From Rhabditoides inermis (taxonomy: Eukaryota; Nematoda; Chromadorea; Rhabditida; Rhabditidae): DNA of 64,000 nt. Of the stretch, positions 32,801 through 44,391 are shown one piece after another. Position numbers and translations under genes: made by a program. A model generated the notes under the pieces. That model was not told the DNA's origin. It searched no databases and worked only from the letters and a program-made list of their open reading frames with translations. Every line of letters starts with the position of its first letter. Positions within the stretch are counted from its first letter, which is position 1. The stretch is from the NCBI GenBank assembly GCA_963966185.1, contig CAWZYM010000407.1, positions 62,001 to 126,000 on the forward strand, written 5' to 3'.

Positions 32801-33724
32801 TCACGATTGGCGATTCCGATGAGAACGTCTCTCATACGCATCATTGAACCTCTTCTCGTTTTGTTTTCTCATTCTGCGGTCCTGGTTTCGTTCACTTTGC
32901 GATTTTCGCCTACGCGGATGATCTTCCACCAAAAGTGCATTCACGGATTCAGTCAGCTCATCATCCGTCCAATCGTCTCTAGCGAGAGCTATTCGCGTCT
33001 CGAAGGCGATGGCAGAAGATTTGAGAGAAGCAAACTCGTTACTCGACTGACCACACATGTACAACTGTTCGCGGATATCACGCCGCAGACCACGCATAAA
33101 GTTCATCTTTTTGCGACAATCAGACACAACAGGATCGGAATCATAGTCCTCGGCAAGATCACTTACAATGCCAGCAAATTCACTGACAGACTGATTTTTC
33201 ATTTGAACAACGGTTGTCAGTTTACGAGCGACACGCGAGAGATACAATTCATTGTGAAAATCTACGCGAAACTACTCGAACAGCTTGACCTTGTCGCACT
33301 TCACTTCATTGGGGTAACTGTCTTACTGACTGCGCGCCGATTCTTTGAGAAGGAATGGAATGCATTTACACAGTTGACTGTTCGACCAACCGAAGAAAGT
33401 CGCACGCTCGTCAAGACTCTTCTCGAATACACGCAGTGATTCAACACCTGAGAATTCCGGCCATTCAACCGCATCAGGGAGAAATACTGGAACCGTATCG
33501 TAATGGTTGTTCTCGCAACTACTCCTAGACCTTGTTTTGGTTTCGATAGTACACATCATCAGATTGTTTTCAACATCAACGTGGTTTTGGTTTGACACAC
33601 CATGGTTTTCGCTCGAAGATAACACAAGACGATCTATTTTGTTCTCGTCATCCGATAGTTGTGTTGGTTGGTCAGGGTGGAGCATAGCGGAAGAATTTTC
33701 CTGCTCATCACTCATTGCACACAA
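32801..33724 (-). pseudogene. Decayed retrotransposon gag
   Basis: Reading leftwards from 33724, about 133 codons include VEWPEFSG and FFGWSNSQLCKCIPFLL, the N-terminal capsid pattern of Ty3/gypsy-type Gag, and end at a stop near 33323. The capsid continues in another frame, meets an in-frame TAG, then runs open as the second capsid half (SVSEFAGIVSDLAEDYDSD...FMRGLRRDI) and a basic RRRKSQSER tail to 32801. One frameshift plus one stop therefore interrupt it. No protease, RT or LTR is seen next to it, and it differs from the Gag of both LTR elements here. Confidence 0.7.
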
Positions 33725-34741
33725 CCCAACACACAGACAGACGACGTGCTACTCTATACAATTTGAAGTTCTGTGATCACTCTGGTTTCTGATTAGATTA
33801 GACAACAACAATGCAACATGCAACTCAATACGACACACAGTGATAGAAAGAAAGCAGACTGACCACTAGGTAACAGTAGATGAACACCAGTGAGGGCTAT
33901 CTACTGACATACCAGCTATCTTATCTGCTCTGAGCGGGATGACCTGCCCCACTTTCAACATCTGTTGTGAGTAAAAGTATTGCGTTACTGCACTAATCCG
34001 GCGGCACTGTGCTTTCTGTTTTGGATCGTAAATCCAACAGAGAAAACAACGCGCAATCCCTTTGTAGTAAAACAAAGACACAACAGATCAGACATGTACC
34101 GTAATCTAATCCAAACGACCTGGTTTTATTTGCACAATGTGTGCAGATCTTGCTGTGACCGTATCACTTCAGCCATACCAGGAAAACAGAGAGTATCTGT
34201 TGCATCTGCGCATGCTGACCTTGATTAGATATGCATTTCTGCAACTAACGAGTGATATCACTACAAGAACTACAAGTTACCGTACTCAACCATTTCTCGA
34301 TAATTGCTCTGACAATTTCGAAAACCTGGCTCGAATTCAGCAACAGACTACAGTACTCTGAATACCGTAGATCTCGTCTACTATCCAACTACATGTGATC
34401 AGGGGAATCAACACGTATTGTCAGGCAGTGAGATGAGTTGTTGTGTGAACAGATTCGCATCTGATCAGACCATCGGGTCGGATCCTCCCAGTATTGTGCA
34501 ATATGGGGATTGCGGAACGTTGCGGTGACAACGTCTACTATTCATACAACATGTTTTTTGAAGATTTTTGAATTTTGCTATTTTTAGGGTTTTGTGATCG
34601 ATCGGTTTTTACGTGGCACAGAGAGGGCGAGGGGGTGCATAATATTGTGAACACATCACGGATAATATTTAAAAAAAAAAAGGTCCCTCAGTCAGTTACT
34701 ACTACTCTCATGAACTCTCGTTATCACACGTGCAAAACATT

Positions 34742-34816
34742 TGCTGAAGACAGGAATCGAACCCGCGAGCTCGGCGCGGTAACGGCGCTCACACGCATTG
34801 CGCTATAGAGGATGTG
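34742..34816 (-). other. tRNA-like sequence (degenerate, possible SINE head)
   Basis: Read leftwards it has an A-box-like TATAGCGCAATGCG and, 31 nt on, a perfect B-box GGTTCGATTCC (34753-34763). The stems do not pair well enough for a functional tRNA. Likely a tRNA-derived repeat. Confidence 0.35.
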
Positions 34817-35937
34817 AAGAAGCGCGGTTCATTTCCGAGTATCTCTTCTCTCTCATTTTCTGTTGTAGAATAGCATTAGGCGGAATGGAAATCGTGGCGA
34901 GACCAATTCTGAGTTCAAAAAAAATTCCTGCAACTAGCCAGTTGCAGAATTGAAAGCAACGGAGAATCGCCGTTCTTTCTCACAAATTTGATTAAGTTTT
35001 AGGTTAATATGATTCTCTCAAATTGTCCAAGTTCAAAATAAGTCGTCTATGTACCTTTAACGAATGATATTTCCTCTCTTCCTCTCTGCCCACAAAGTAA
35101 TCGAAATTCAGATTACCGTATCTGAGGTGAGGTACTTACTGACTATCATTGGACAGAATCGAGTGCTATTCGAACGTGAATCAGTGAGTGGACATGTTTC
35201 ATCGCTTTATTGATTGAGTTGAGATTGTATATTGTCACCGTACATATTTGTGGCCAGTGCGGCCGTTTTGGCCACTTTTGGAAACATGGCTGTTTCTCTG
35301 CGCCCCATGGCTGTTTCTCTGCGCCCCAAACGGCCTCTGCAAAAACGGAATCGAGAGGCCTGGTCGTGATCTTTCCAACTATGTCTCCCACAATATTGAA
35401 ATCAGTCGAGTTCTCTCTCTATACTTTCACAGAACTTTTTGGTAAGAATACTTTCAACGTATTACATGTATTTTATCTTCTGTAGTTTAATGTTCTTTCT
35501 GAAACGTATCCGATAAGAACAAAAAACATTTGCTGTTTGCATTGGAAAGTCATATTAAAGGCACAGTGGCGCTTAGTTTTTGACTTTGGTTCATTGCTAG
35601 ATCTGCGCGTTGGGGGCGGCTCTCTCTCGCGCGCGCCGGTTCCGATATATGGTAACGATCTTGCATTTTTGTCGGGGCGCGTTCACGGGACCAAAGGGGA
35701 CACTTTTTTCGCCCTCTCGCACGTTCGCGCCACTTTTCGTCGTCGCCACGGCGCGCGCGAGCACCGCAGCTTCACGCCGTTATCAGGACTCTCAGATCCG
35801 GTTGAGTTCTGTAAGTTCGCACTATGCCGGTTCGATTCCCGCTGCGTGCAAACAGTTTTGTCATGTTCTCAAACGTGAATTTTGATGAACCTTGGTAACG
35901 AAAAGCGCCCCTGTGCCTTTAATCGCGTGTTAACCTT

Positions 35938-36261
35938 ATGAGCGGTCGTATCCGTTCACATATTTCATTTTTGCGTAGCGTTGCTCAAGACAAGATGGTT
36001 GTTTTCAATGTTTGCAACAACGGACTACTAGGTGTTCTTATTGGACTCTATCACAACTATATAAGAAAGAAATTTCCGATTATTCAAAGTGAGAAGGAAA
36101 TCTTGTTTAAAGAAATCAGTTATATCAAAGAAACTAGTAAAATCCGCTCAGGAATGTTGGCACGGAAAGCGCTGTTGCGAAATAGGCGCATTACACCGAC
36201 ACTTGCGAACGTTACTCTTGAAGTTTACGGAAAATTAAGTTTGCAAACAAAATTAGGGTAA
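35938..36261 (+). CDS. Uncharacterised 107-codon ORF
   Basis: ATG to TAA with a hydrophobic stretch near residues 24-37, followed by a Lys/Ile-rich region. Composition is AT-rich compared with its surroundings. No family recognised, no splice signals or element ends found. It may be a fragment of a transposon or a chance ORF. Confidence 0.25.
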   Translation: MSGRIRSHISFLRSVAQDKMVVFNVCNNGLLGVLIGLYHNYIRKKFPIIQSEKEILFKEISYIKETSKIRSGMLARKALLRNRRITPTLANVTLEVYGKLSLQTKLG

Positions 36262-36655
36262 TTCCAGAGTCGAAAAAACATGACCAAAGCTATAGTGAAT
36301 CTGATGATAAGGTTACCGATGAAGACACGTGAATGTTTTTAATGCGGAAAACCCTAGTTCAGAGACAGTACCTCCAAAGCAAGAAAACACGTCAAGTGTA
36401 TATCGTGGAAAGCGAATATATATCCCCCTGTTATTTATATCACCGTTTTCGCAAGTCGGACACAACAGTCACTTCGTTGACAAAATCTTTGTTTTTAACT
36501 CTGAGAAGAGCTCAATTGAGTCCGACTAGTTGAGACACTGTGCATCCGTAGAGCTATAGCACGTTTTGATCCGATCACTCTCCTTTCCGCTGGACGTTCC
36601 TCTTGTGATATTTCGAAACGCGAGGGGCGGGGCCTAAATCTCGAGACAGACTCCT

Positions 36656-36773
36656 ATGAAAACCCGTAACATACCGCGAGCTTAGTAATTTTTTGTAGCA
36701 TACGCCTAGCATAAGCATCTACTCTTTTCATTTCGCTAGCCGCGACCGATAGCCGAGCGGTACATATGTTACG
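36656..36773. repeat. Short inverted-repeat element
   Basis: TGAAAACCCGTAACAT at 36656-36671 is the exact complement of ATGTTACGGGTTTTCA ending near 36781, with about 95 bp between. Looks like a small MITE, but I see no clear target duplication. Confidence 0.5.
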
Positions 36774-36929
36774 GGTTTTCAATTTTATAATTGAGATCAT
36801 TATTATTGAGATTTTTAGTAGTGTACCACTTTATTCGAGATAAACTCTTTTGATTGTGATGATTAGTTAGCTAGCGCAACTACATATTTCATCCATTAAG
36901 ATCGAACTACTCATTAGCCGGATGGCTGA

Positions 36930-37245
36930 TTAAGACCAAGGCAACTCGCATCGCCGCTCTGCAACTGACAATTGATCGCATTATAGATTGGGTTACTGAG
37001 TGAGTGGTAGTTGGAGCTCGCTAGCAACAAGTGTTCGGTAGTTCACATAGATACGCGCAACCCGCGCACCGGGTACACTCTCGGCGGCGCGCCTCTCACT
37101 GCGTGCGACCAAGTGCGCGACCGCGGTCTCACTCTCTCTTCCGCTATCACTCCCTCTGTAAATGCGTCCGCGCGTGCCAAGATGGCTATGACTCGCGCCC
37201 GCTTGCTTGCTCGTACTGTGACATCTAACAACCGCGTAGTTCGTA
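36930..37245 (+). pseudogene. Non-LTR (LINE) reverse transcriptase fragment
   Basis: Translates as the region just after the RT catalytic box of jockey/RTE-like LINEs: ALQLTIDRIIDWVTE, then stops, then LELASNKCSVVHI, YTLGG, and RDRGLTLSS, the usual NKC-x-V-x-H...RDLGV pattern. Stops TGA and TAG interrupt it near 36998-37012. The upstream YADD is not intact, and the right end runs into a CTACGA/CT simple repeat. A dead, truncated copy. Confidence 0.7.
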
Positions 37246-37261
37246 TGAATCTGTATAAGAA

Positions 37262-37453
37262 CTATGTATCTCTCTACGAAACTCGCTACGAAGATCTCTC
37301 TACGAAGAACTACGAATATCTCTCTACGCTACGAATATCTCTCTACGAAGAACTCTCTCTACTCTATCTACTCTCTCTACTCTATCTACTCTCTCTACTC
37401 TCTCTACTCTCTCTACTCTCTCTCTACTCTCTCTACTCTCTCTACTCTCTCTA

Positions 37454-37503
<50 letters not shown>
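37262..37503 (+). repeat. CTCTCTACGA and CT simple repeats
   Basis: TCTCTACGAA-type units grade into CTCTCTA and then a pure CT run (about 37460-37503). A second CT run lies at about 37687-37720. Confidence 0.9.
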
Positions 37504-37506
<3 letters not shown>

Positions 37507-37684
37507 AGAACTATTCGCAGTTACATCTTTATTGCAAGTCAGAAAGGGAAGCGTTTAGTGGGTTTACGCTGGATGTCGATCCTTCTCGAATGTCGTTATA
37601 TTTTCATGTCTTTCGGCGATTGTCGTTATTTTGTGGTTGCGCAAACACATTCACGATACGATCACATTATCGATATCGCTGACA

Positions 37685-37721
<37 letters not shown>

Positions 37722-37764
37722 CACGCCCTTTCTGATCACATCTCTTTGCTCCCCCTACAACGTA

Positions 37765-38170
37765 TAGGGACCCCAAATGAAATTTGAGATTTCGAAATTT
37801 CGTTATCATTTAATCATGATAATATTACATCAGGTCTGTAGTTTCGAAAGATATATAGATGTTGTATGCTTACTCGATTCACGCGCCGCCATTCCTCGCC
37901 AAGCGCGCGCATCGGAGCGCGCGCTTTCAATGGGGCAATGCGACAGAGAGGGTGCCCCAATCAACGGAAATAATGACGTCATAATGTAGATTAATCGATA
38001 TTTCATATTAATACCGCGAATACTATGCTTTGAATTTAGTATGGTTGCAATCAGAATATTCGTCCGGAACTTTCTAGACTAATTAGATTGCAAAGTTTGT
38101 CCAGTATTGATAAGTTGATAACGATGACGGGATTTCGCCCGGAGCGCACAAATGTTTGTTGGGGTCCCTA
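37765..38170. mobile_element. 406-bp MITE with 9-bp target duplication
   Basis: Ends TAGGGACCCCAA and complement. Flanked by TACAACGTA on both sides (37756-37764, 38171-38179), a perfect 9-bp duplication as made by Mutator-like transposases. No ORF. The interior shares GACGTCAT and CGCGCG-rich segments with the MITE nested at 53495-54044. Confidence 0.88.
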
Positions 38171-38947
38171 TACAACGTACACGTACGGAGGGGTGTACGA
38201 TGGAAAAGGAACATATGTTGTCAAGTGTCAAGCGAACCATCTCACCCATCTTCCCCGGAAGCTACAGATGGTCCCATTTCTCTCCTTCCCCCCCCCCTCT
38301 CGCCCAGGTGTGCGCGCCTGTCCGTTCCGATTGCATCCATCACCAAAGCAATACGAATAAATTACAACTTTACGTTTCAAAGTGTCAATCAAAACGAAAC
38401 ACAGACAATACGCCAAACTGTGTATTTTCAAAACACAACATATACAGTAAAAGTGGTCTAACAACATTTGAACAATAACAAAAAACCGCTTGTCCATGCC
38501 GACATTCTTGGACGGGCGGCAGGAGGCGATGGTGCGTCGTCGACATCTGTAATACACGCGATGAACACCACACAAGGGGCATTATACAGTACAATATACA
38601 CTGCGCTATAAATGACACAACACAACCGATCGAGTGATCTATTGATTGAGATCCATTGAGCACTACAACTTACATTCGGAGGTGATGTGCCGTTGTGCAG
38701 CGAAGGCGACGCGACTAAACAACATGATAAAATACCCACTAACACTCCCCATCTCTCGCACTCCTTCCATTCACTACTCAGTTCGGCAACTAGAAATCGC
38801 CTGATGCGCTCGAGATGAGAAGTGGGCTACAGTGTAGGAGGTGGTTGTGGACTACCCGCCACTATCATATGCCGCGTGCGCGTGTCAATCATTCATGCGG
38901 CAGCGTGAGGGAGAGGGGGGAGGGAGAGAGAGAGAGAGAAGGCACCT

Positions 38948-39046
38948 GGGTGAGCGGCTGCTGCGGGGTCAGCCACACGAACGGCGAGTACAACTGCATG
39001 CGCTTGGGCAGCAGGTGCGACGACGGCGGAAGAATCGCGGTCTTGG
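38948..39046 (-). CDS. Possible isolated exon
   Basis: Read leftwards: acceptor CTTCCAAG, about 33 open codons (LPKRMQLYSPFVWLTPQQPLTQ-like), donor CAG/GTGCCT. No partner exons found with confidence; low support. Confidence 0.25.
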
Positions 39047-39146
39047 AAGGGGAGAGGACAGTAGGAGTGAAGTAATTTTCCGGGGCTTGGACGTGGTTGT
39101 CTTCTTTGTGGGGAACCCAGTGAGTAACTCCTTCTGCTCACAAAAC

Positions 39147-39222
39147 TTGTTGCTATGCGTGGTATCGAACCTCCGACCGATAGAATGGCAGCACAACGCG
39201 CTACAGTCTGAGCTATATGAAG
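39147..39222 (-). other. tRNA-like sequence
   Basis: Read leftwards it has TAGCTCAGACTGTAGCGCG (A-box type) and GGTTCGATACC (B-box) at tRNA spacing. The T-stem is mispaired, so it is probably a pseudo-tRNA or SINE head rather than a working tRNA. Confidence 0.4.
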
Positions 39223-39274
39223 ACGTTATCATTGCTCTTGTTCATTTCCGGAACCTCTCGGTTGTTGTGGTCGC

Positions 39275-39287
39275 ATCTCTCTCTCTC

Positions 39288-39331
<44 letters not shown>

Positions 39332-39821
39332 ACTCACTCACTCACTCACTCACTCACTCACTCACTCACTCACTCACTCACTCACTCACTCACTCACTCA
39401 CTCACTCACTCACTCACTCACTCACTCACTCACTCACTCACTCACTCACTCACTCACTCACTCACTCACTCACTCACTCACTCACTCACTCACTCACTCA
39501 CTCACTCACTCACTCACTCACTCACTCACTCACTCACTCACTCACTCACTCACTCACTCACTCACTCACTCACTCACTCACTCACTCACTCACTCACTCA
39601 CTCACTCACTCACTCACTCACTCACTCACTCACTCACTCACTCACTCACTCACTCACTCACTCACTCACTCACTCACTCACTCACTCACTCACTCACTCA
39701 CTCACTCACTCACTCACTCACTCACTCACTCACTCACTCACTCACTCACTCACTCACTCACTCACTCACTCACTCACTCACTCACTCACTCACTCACTCA
39801 CTCACTCACTCACTCACTCAC

Positions 39822-39869
<48 letters not shown>

Positions 39870-40510
39870 ACTCACTCACTCACTCACTCACTCACTCACT
39901 CACTCACTCACTCACTCACTCACTCACTCACTCACTCACTCACTCACTCACTCACTCACTCACTCACTCACTCACTCACTCACTCACTCACTCACTCACT
40001 CACTCACTCACTCACTCACTCACTCACTCACTCACTCACTCACTCACTCACTCACTCACTCACTCACTCACTCACTCACTCACTCACTCACTCACTCACT
40101 CACTCACTCACTCACTCACTCACTCACTCACTCACTCACTCACTCACTCACTCACTCACTCACTCACTCACTCACTCACTCACTCACTCACTCACTCACT
40201 CACTCACTCACTCACTCACTCACTCACTCACTCACTCACTCACTCACTCACTCACTCACTCACTCACTCACTCACTCACTCACTCACTCACTCACTCACT
40301 CACTCACTCACTCACTCACTCACTCACTCACTCACTCACTCACTCACTCACTCACTCACTCACTCACTCACTCACTCACTCACTCACTCACTCACTCACT
40401 CACTCACTCACTCACTCACTCACTCACTCACTCACTCACTCACTCACTCACTCACTCACTCACTCACTCACTCACTCACTCACTCACTCACTCACTCACT
40501 CACTCACTCA
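39275..40510 (+). repeat. 1.2-kb CACT tetranucleotide array with CT islands
   Basis: CT run 39275-39328, CACT units to about 39824, CT run to about 39864, then CACT units to 40510, essentially without interruption. Both strands are open in several frames for purely arithmetic reasons. Its length is easily misassembled. Confidence 0.98.
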
Positions 40511-40526
40511 GTTCAAACAACAGTAA

Positions 40527-41120
40527 CCGTGTGTGTGGTACTAACGATAAATGAACAGAAACAAGAGCGAACCAGCATGGGCCAATGTTCTATCGATTTT
40601 CTGATTGGCTCTGATTTATCAAAAAAAACTGTATGCCTAATTCGAATGTTTGAGGATTTCAACTCTCCTCTCACCGTAACGGTAATTCAAAATACAGTAT
40701 TCGTTCAAACTCCAGTACTGTAGTCTGAGGATGACTGATGAAAAATAACGAACGACTATATTATGAAAAAAAACACTCAATAGTCCATGCTATCATGATT
40801 GATTCTGTATATCATCAAAGTACCGTATACCTAATTATGAAAACGGACGTGGAGGAATATAACGATAGCTGACTGAGTAGGTGTTTGAATCAATGCGTCT
40901 ACAGGAAATGAGAATCCCGTGAAACTGGTTTACGGCTAGTTTTCTCTCTCTCACCGTAACGTAAATTCAAACTACAGTATCCGAATGTGTGTGTGTGTGT
41001 GGTACTGATGATCGGTGAACAAAAACGAAAGCTTATCAAGGTGGTTCGATCGGCCAGTATGTTCTATCTAATTTCTGTTTGGCTCCGTTCTTTTCCGACA
41101 AGTACCGTAAACCTAACTAT
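40527..41120 (+). repeat. Diverged direct duplication
   Basis: 40527-40640 and about 40987-41120 share GTGTGTGTGGTACT, a segment ending TGTTCTATC, and TTGGCTC plus a PyACCGTA(A)CCTAA tail in the same order. No coding content seen in 40511-41540. Confidence 0.5.
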
Positions 41121-41552
41121 AGACAAAAATACCATAAGCCTAACTATGAGTACGGTACGGTAGTTGTATGACTACCGCAACTGTAACTGAATCAGCGAAA
41201 AAGTCAATACGAGCGAAAATTCCACCAATTCTCACCTCAGCACTCACACAAACCAACTATATTTATCAAATGCCATTACCAATACTCAAACAACTTCGAA
41301 AAAACAAGGTACAAACGAGTTTATCCAATGAACGAACGAAGAAATACAAACACGAAACACTAATGAAACAAAATTTGAATCCAGTGCAGAAACTTGATCG
41401 TGTTGTCTTGGCTTCTCGAGTGTGCTCATGCGACATGCGAGAAGATGCTAGAGGAGAAGACGGCCGGAGTTGTCATAGAATGTATTAGATTATTTAGGAA
41501 GAGACAGAAAGAAAAAGAGAAATACAGAGTTGCACGCACCTGACTATCCTAT

Positions 41553-42105
41553 GAGAAGAACCGAACAGCCCGAACAGCCAGGCGGGAGCGGGGACGGCAT
41601 ATGGCGTCCTGACAGAGCGGCACGTGCGGAGCGGATTCTGGAACAATACACGTCATTATCAATCGATATCAGCGGTGATGAGCGTGCGTGGATGGAAAAG
41701 GGACGACGAGGATGAGAGACAATGAAGCGAATACGAAAACGGAAGTGAGAGATGGTCACTTCGTATGAGTTATTTTTTTCAAGAATGCACCATCTAACGA
41801 TCTAATACTAAAACAAGCGCGTTACAGAACGTGCGATTGCCAACCGTAATCAGTATTAACAGTCAATAAGTTAATCGACATTCACTCGATAATCGAGAAC
41901 GTAGTCCGCGCCACAGATCAACAACTGTAACGAATAGTAAGTACCTGTCTGGGTGGTGAGGAGTGGGAGCAGTGAGAGAAGAGGGAAGGTAGCGTGGTCG
42001 AAACCTGGCTCCGCGCGCGGGAACAACCACCTGCATGGCTCAGCGAACACCATCGCAACAGGTATAGCAGGGGCAGGAGAGGCGGTAGCTCCGGCAGGCC
42101 TGGAA
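41553..42105 (-). CDS. Possible minus-strand gene, two exons
   Basis: Exon 41946-42105 (CATTCCAG acceptor, GTACTT donor) and exon about 41553-41640 (TTGTTCCAG acceptor) join in phase and end at a TAG. The first encodes a hydrophobic Leu/Pro-rich piece with FAEPCRWLFPRAEPGFD. A further exon may lie at about 42409-42595, but its phase does not fit. No family recognised. Confidence 0.35.
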
Positions 42106-42819
42106 TGGAGAGGAATGGAGGACAGTAAGGGAAGGGGAAGGGCATCATATCTGTCAGCCGCCCGATGCGCCCTCCGACGCATCGACTGACCCCACCACGC
42201 CGTCATTCCACCCGCCCACACAGACCCCGCCCACTTTGCCATGATGCCATGCTAATCACCGCTCCCGGCCGCCACATCTACACTTTTTTAATTGTCTACC
42301 GCGTCTCCCAACACATTCTACTGACTCAGCTTCTACTGACTAGCAAATGGTAAATAGGGAAAGAGAACATCCAGGTGCCAGTCCACCCAGTTGGTTCGAA
42401 CATGACGAAAGAACACTCACACTCGACGCTCCCTTGCTCCTGCTCCTCGGATTCTCCCTCTCCTTCAGCCCTCGTCCGTAGCGGTTCCATCCTCCCTCTG
42501 CCCGTCGTCCATCTCCACAAGATGCGGCGACGGCGATGGTGCGGCCTGCCCGGCTGCGATAGCACAGCAAGCTCACGAGACGAGACCACCATCCTGCAGC
42601 CGCGTCTTCAACACTTCAACACACAATCCCAATCAATAATCACCTAGTCAATAGCACTCACCATCTCTGTTGCAGTGGTGCACTCCGTACGAGAGAGAGA
42701 GAATGAGAGAGAGAGCACCTGCGATATCGAACGAATATACAGTGGATACTACTGCCTACTGTAACCTACAGTAATCCTTGCCCATCCCTCACGTCTCCTC
42801 TTTGCTAGCCCCAGGGCAG

Positions 42820-42965
42820 GCGATAGCGGGGTCGACACTCGACACGGCGGCTCGGCAGGAGGCGGGGCGTCGCCGGCTTGGCAGGGGCGGGGCAACAGGA
42901 GGCGGGGCGGCCCGGCCGGCAGCCTGGAAGAGAGGGTATCACAGCGTACCTGACACCCAACCGCC
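42820..42965 (-). repeat. Dispersed copy of the GC-rich minisatellite unit
   Basis: Read leftwards it matches the left edge of the 61.38-63.22 kb array, including the non-repetitive lead-in GCTGTGATACCCTCTCTTYCAG and units such as CCTGCCAAGCCGGCGACG. It suggests both derive from one dispersed element. Confidence 0.65.
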
Positions 42966-43065
42966 CCGCCTCCTGTTGAGGGGAAGCCGCCGCTCATGCG
43001 CGCGGTGCACGAAATGATGACGATCACCGGTCATTGATCGTTTCAAGCGGGTCGCAGGTGGTGGT

Positions 43066-43790
43066 ATGGCGGTGCCACCGTCGCTCGCGGCTGCGCCTGT
43101 CCCTTCCTTCGCCGACTATGTCGACGCTATACGGGCAATTCAGCGCAAGTGAGTCTCCACCGCACTTCTTTTCCCATCTCTTTTCCCCCTTCCCTTTCTC
43201 TCGCTTTCTACCTCTCTCGCTTACGCCCACCTATTTACAGAAACCAACTCCCCGCTCCATCTGTTCACGAAGTCGATAGTAAGGTACTGCCTGATTGAGA
43301 CTGAGAAGCGACCACAGTCTGTCTTCAGCAATTCGATGAGGACGTGAAAAGGGCTGGCGACTCTGTCAAATCCCGTATGTACGTCCTCTTCCAATACTCC
43401 ACCGGACTGATGGTGTCGGAATCCAGGTCTCTCTACGAAGTGCTGTTCGGACCACTCAGCGAGCGGTAACGCATTCTTGCTTTCCAAGTGTGAACGGACG
43501 CTTTCAGATACGAACACACTATTGTGAATCGGATGTTCGATGAAGGGATTCTGACGCGCAGCGGCACCAGAAGGACATACGTATACAAGGTAAGGTAGTA
43601 GTACTGTAGTTGCCATACTCTTAAGTGCTTTGCAGACGGTTAAGTTTCATTTCAGATCAAACGTGACAACGGAAACGGCAGCAACAAAAAGATCATAAAC
43701 ATACAGATAAGCGGAGGAGAAAATGTGATAAGTGAGCTATTCCTTCTCTGACTCTCTATCCCCCATGTTTGTATTTCAGATATCACGTGA
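43066..43790 (+). CDS. Small six-exon gene of unknown function, 143 codons
   Basis: Exons 43066-43148, 43241-43283, 43329-43465, 43508-43589, 43656-43731 and 43780-43790 all have GT/AG introns of about 40-90 nt and phases that join from ATG to TGA. An acceptor (CGCAG) 8 nt before the ATG suggests a trans-spliced leader. The product has a Pro/Ala start, a compact middle (MYVLFQYSTGLMVS, LYEVLFGPLSERYEH) and a Lys/Asn-rich end. No signal peptide or membrane segment. I recognise no family. An AATAAA at about 44010-44015 probably ends the transcript. The next gene is convergent. Confidence 0.7.
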
Positions 43791-44009
43791 ATTTTTCCCT
43801 CCATGTGTTCCTCGCCGCTTCTCTTCTACCTCTATCGTTTTTGACTGGGAGCCAATGGGGGAGAGATAAGAAGCCACGACTACTAGGGATGCGCGCAGCA
43901 ACTTTACTGAGCACTCATGCATCACTCACTAGTTTATATATCCCTTCCCTATTGATACCATTGGCTAAGCCACTATTGACTATGAGGCCACTACTGATTG
44001 TTCTCACTG

Positions 44010-44015
44010 AATAAA
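44010..44015 (+). terminator. Poly(A) signal AATAAA
   Basis: AATAAA about 220 nt after the stop codon of the six-exon gene and just before the convergent zinc-finger gene, so this is its likely cleavage signal. Confidence 0.5.
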
Positions 44016-44073
44016 GCCATTTTTTTCTCCTCCGCTCTCTTCGGTGATACAGTCGGCTACGCTACGGGAGAAC

Positions 44074-44343
44074 AGCTAAGATCTATTGGCCACTGACGCC
44101 ACCACACTCTCACCTTGGGAAACACGTCCAACCCCTCGGCTCGGGAACGGTCGCAGTGATGCGCGTGGAGCAGTCGAGGCCCTCCAGAACTAGACAGTCG
44201 AAGAAATCCGGCTCCGTCTCCAGAGAAAGAATCGAGCGGATAAGGTCAACTTCTGAAAAAGAAATGGCATACCCCATACATCAAATGAACGAACACCAAC
44301 TTCTCTCTCTCCCCCCCCCTCTCTCTTTCTCCCTGTCTTCTCT

Positions 44344-44391
<48 letters not shown>

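Noticed and set aside
34742..39222. Functional tRNA genes at 34742-34816 and 39147-39222
   Set aside because: A- and B-box motifs are present but acceptor and T-stem pairing is poor, so I list them only as tRNA-like sequence.
38841..40554. Long open frames rich in Thr-His-Ser-Leu across the CACT array
   Set aside because: A tetranucleotide repeat without stop codons is open in every frame; there is no protein-like composition outside it and no splice or start context.
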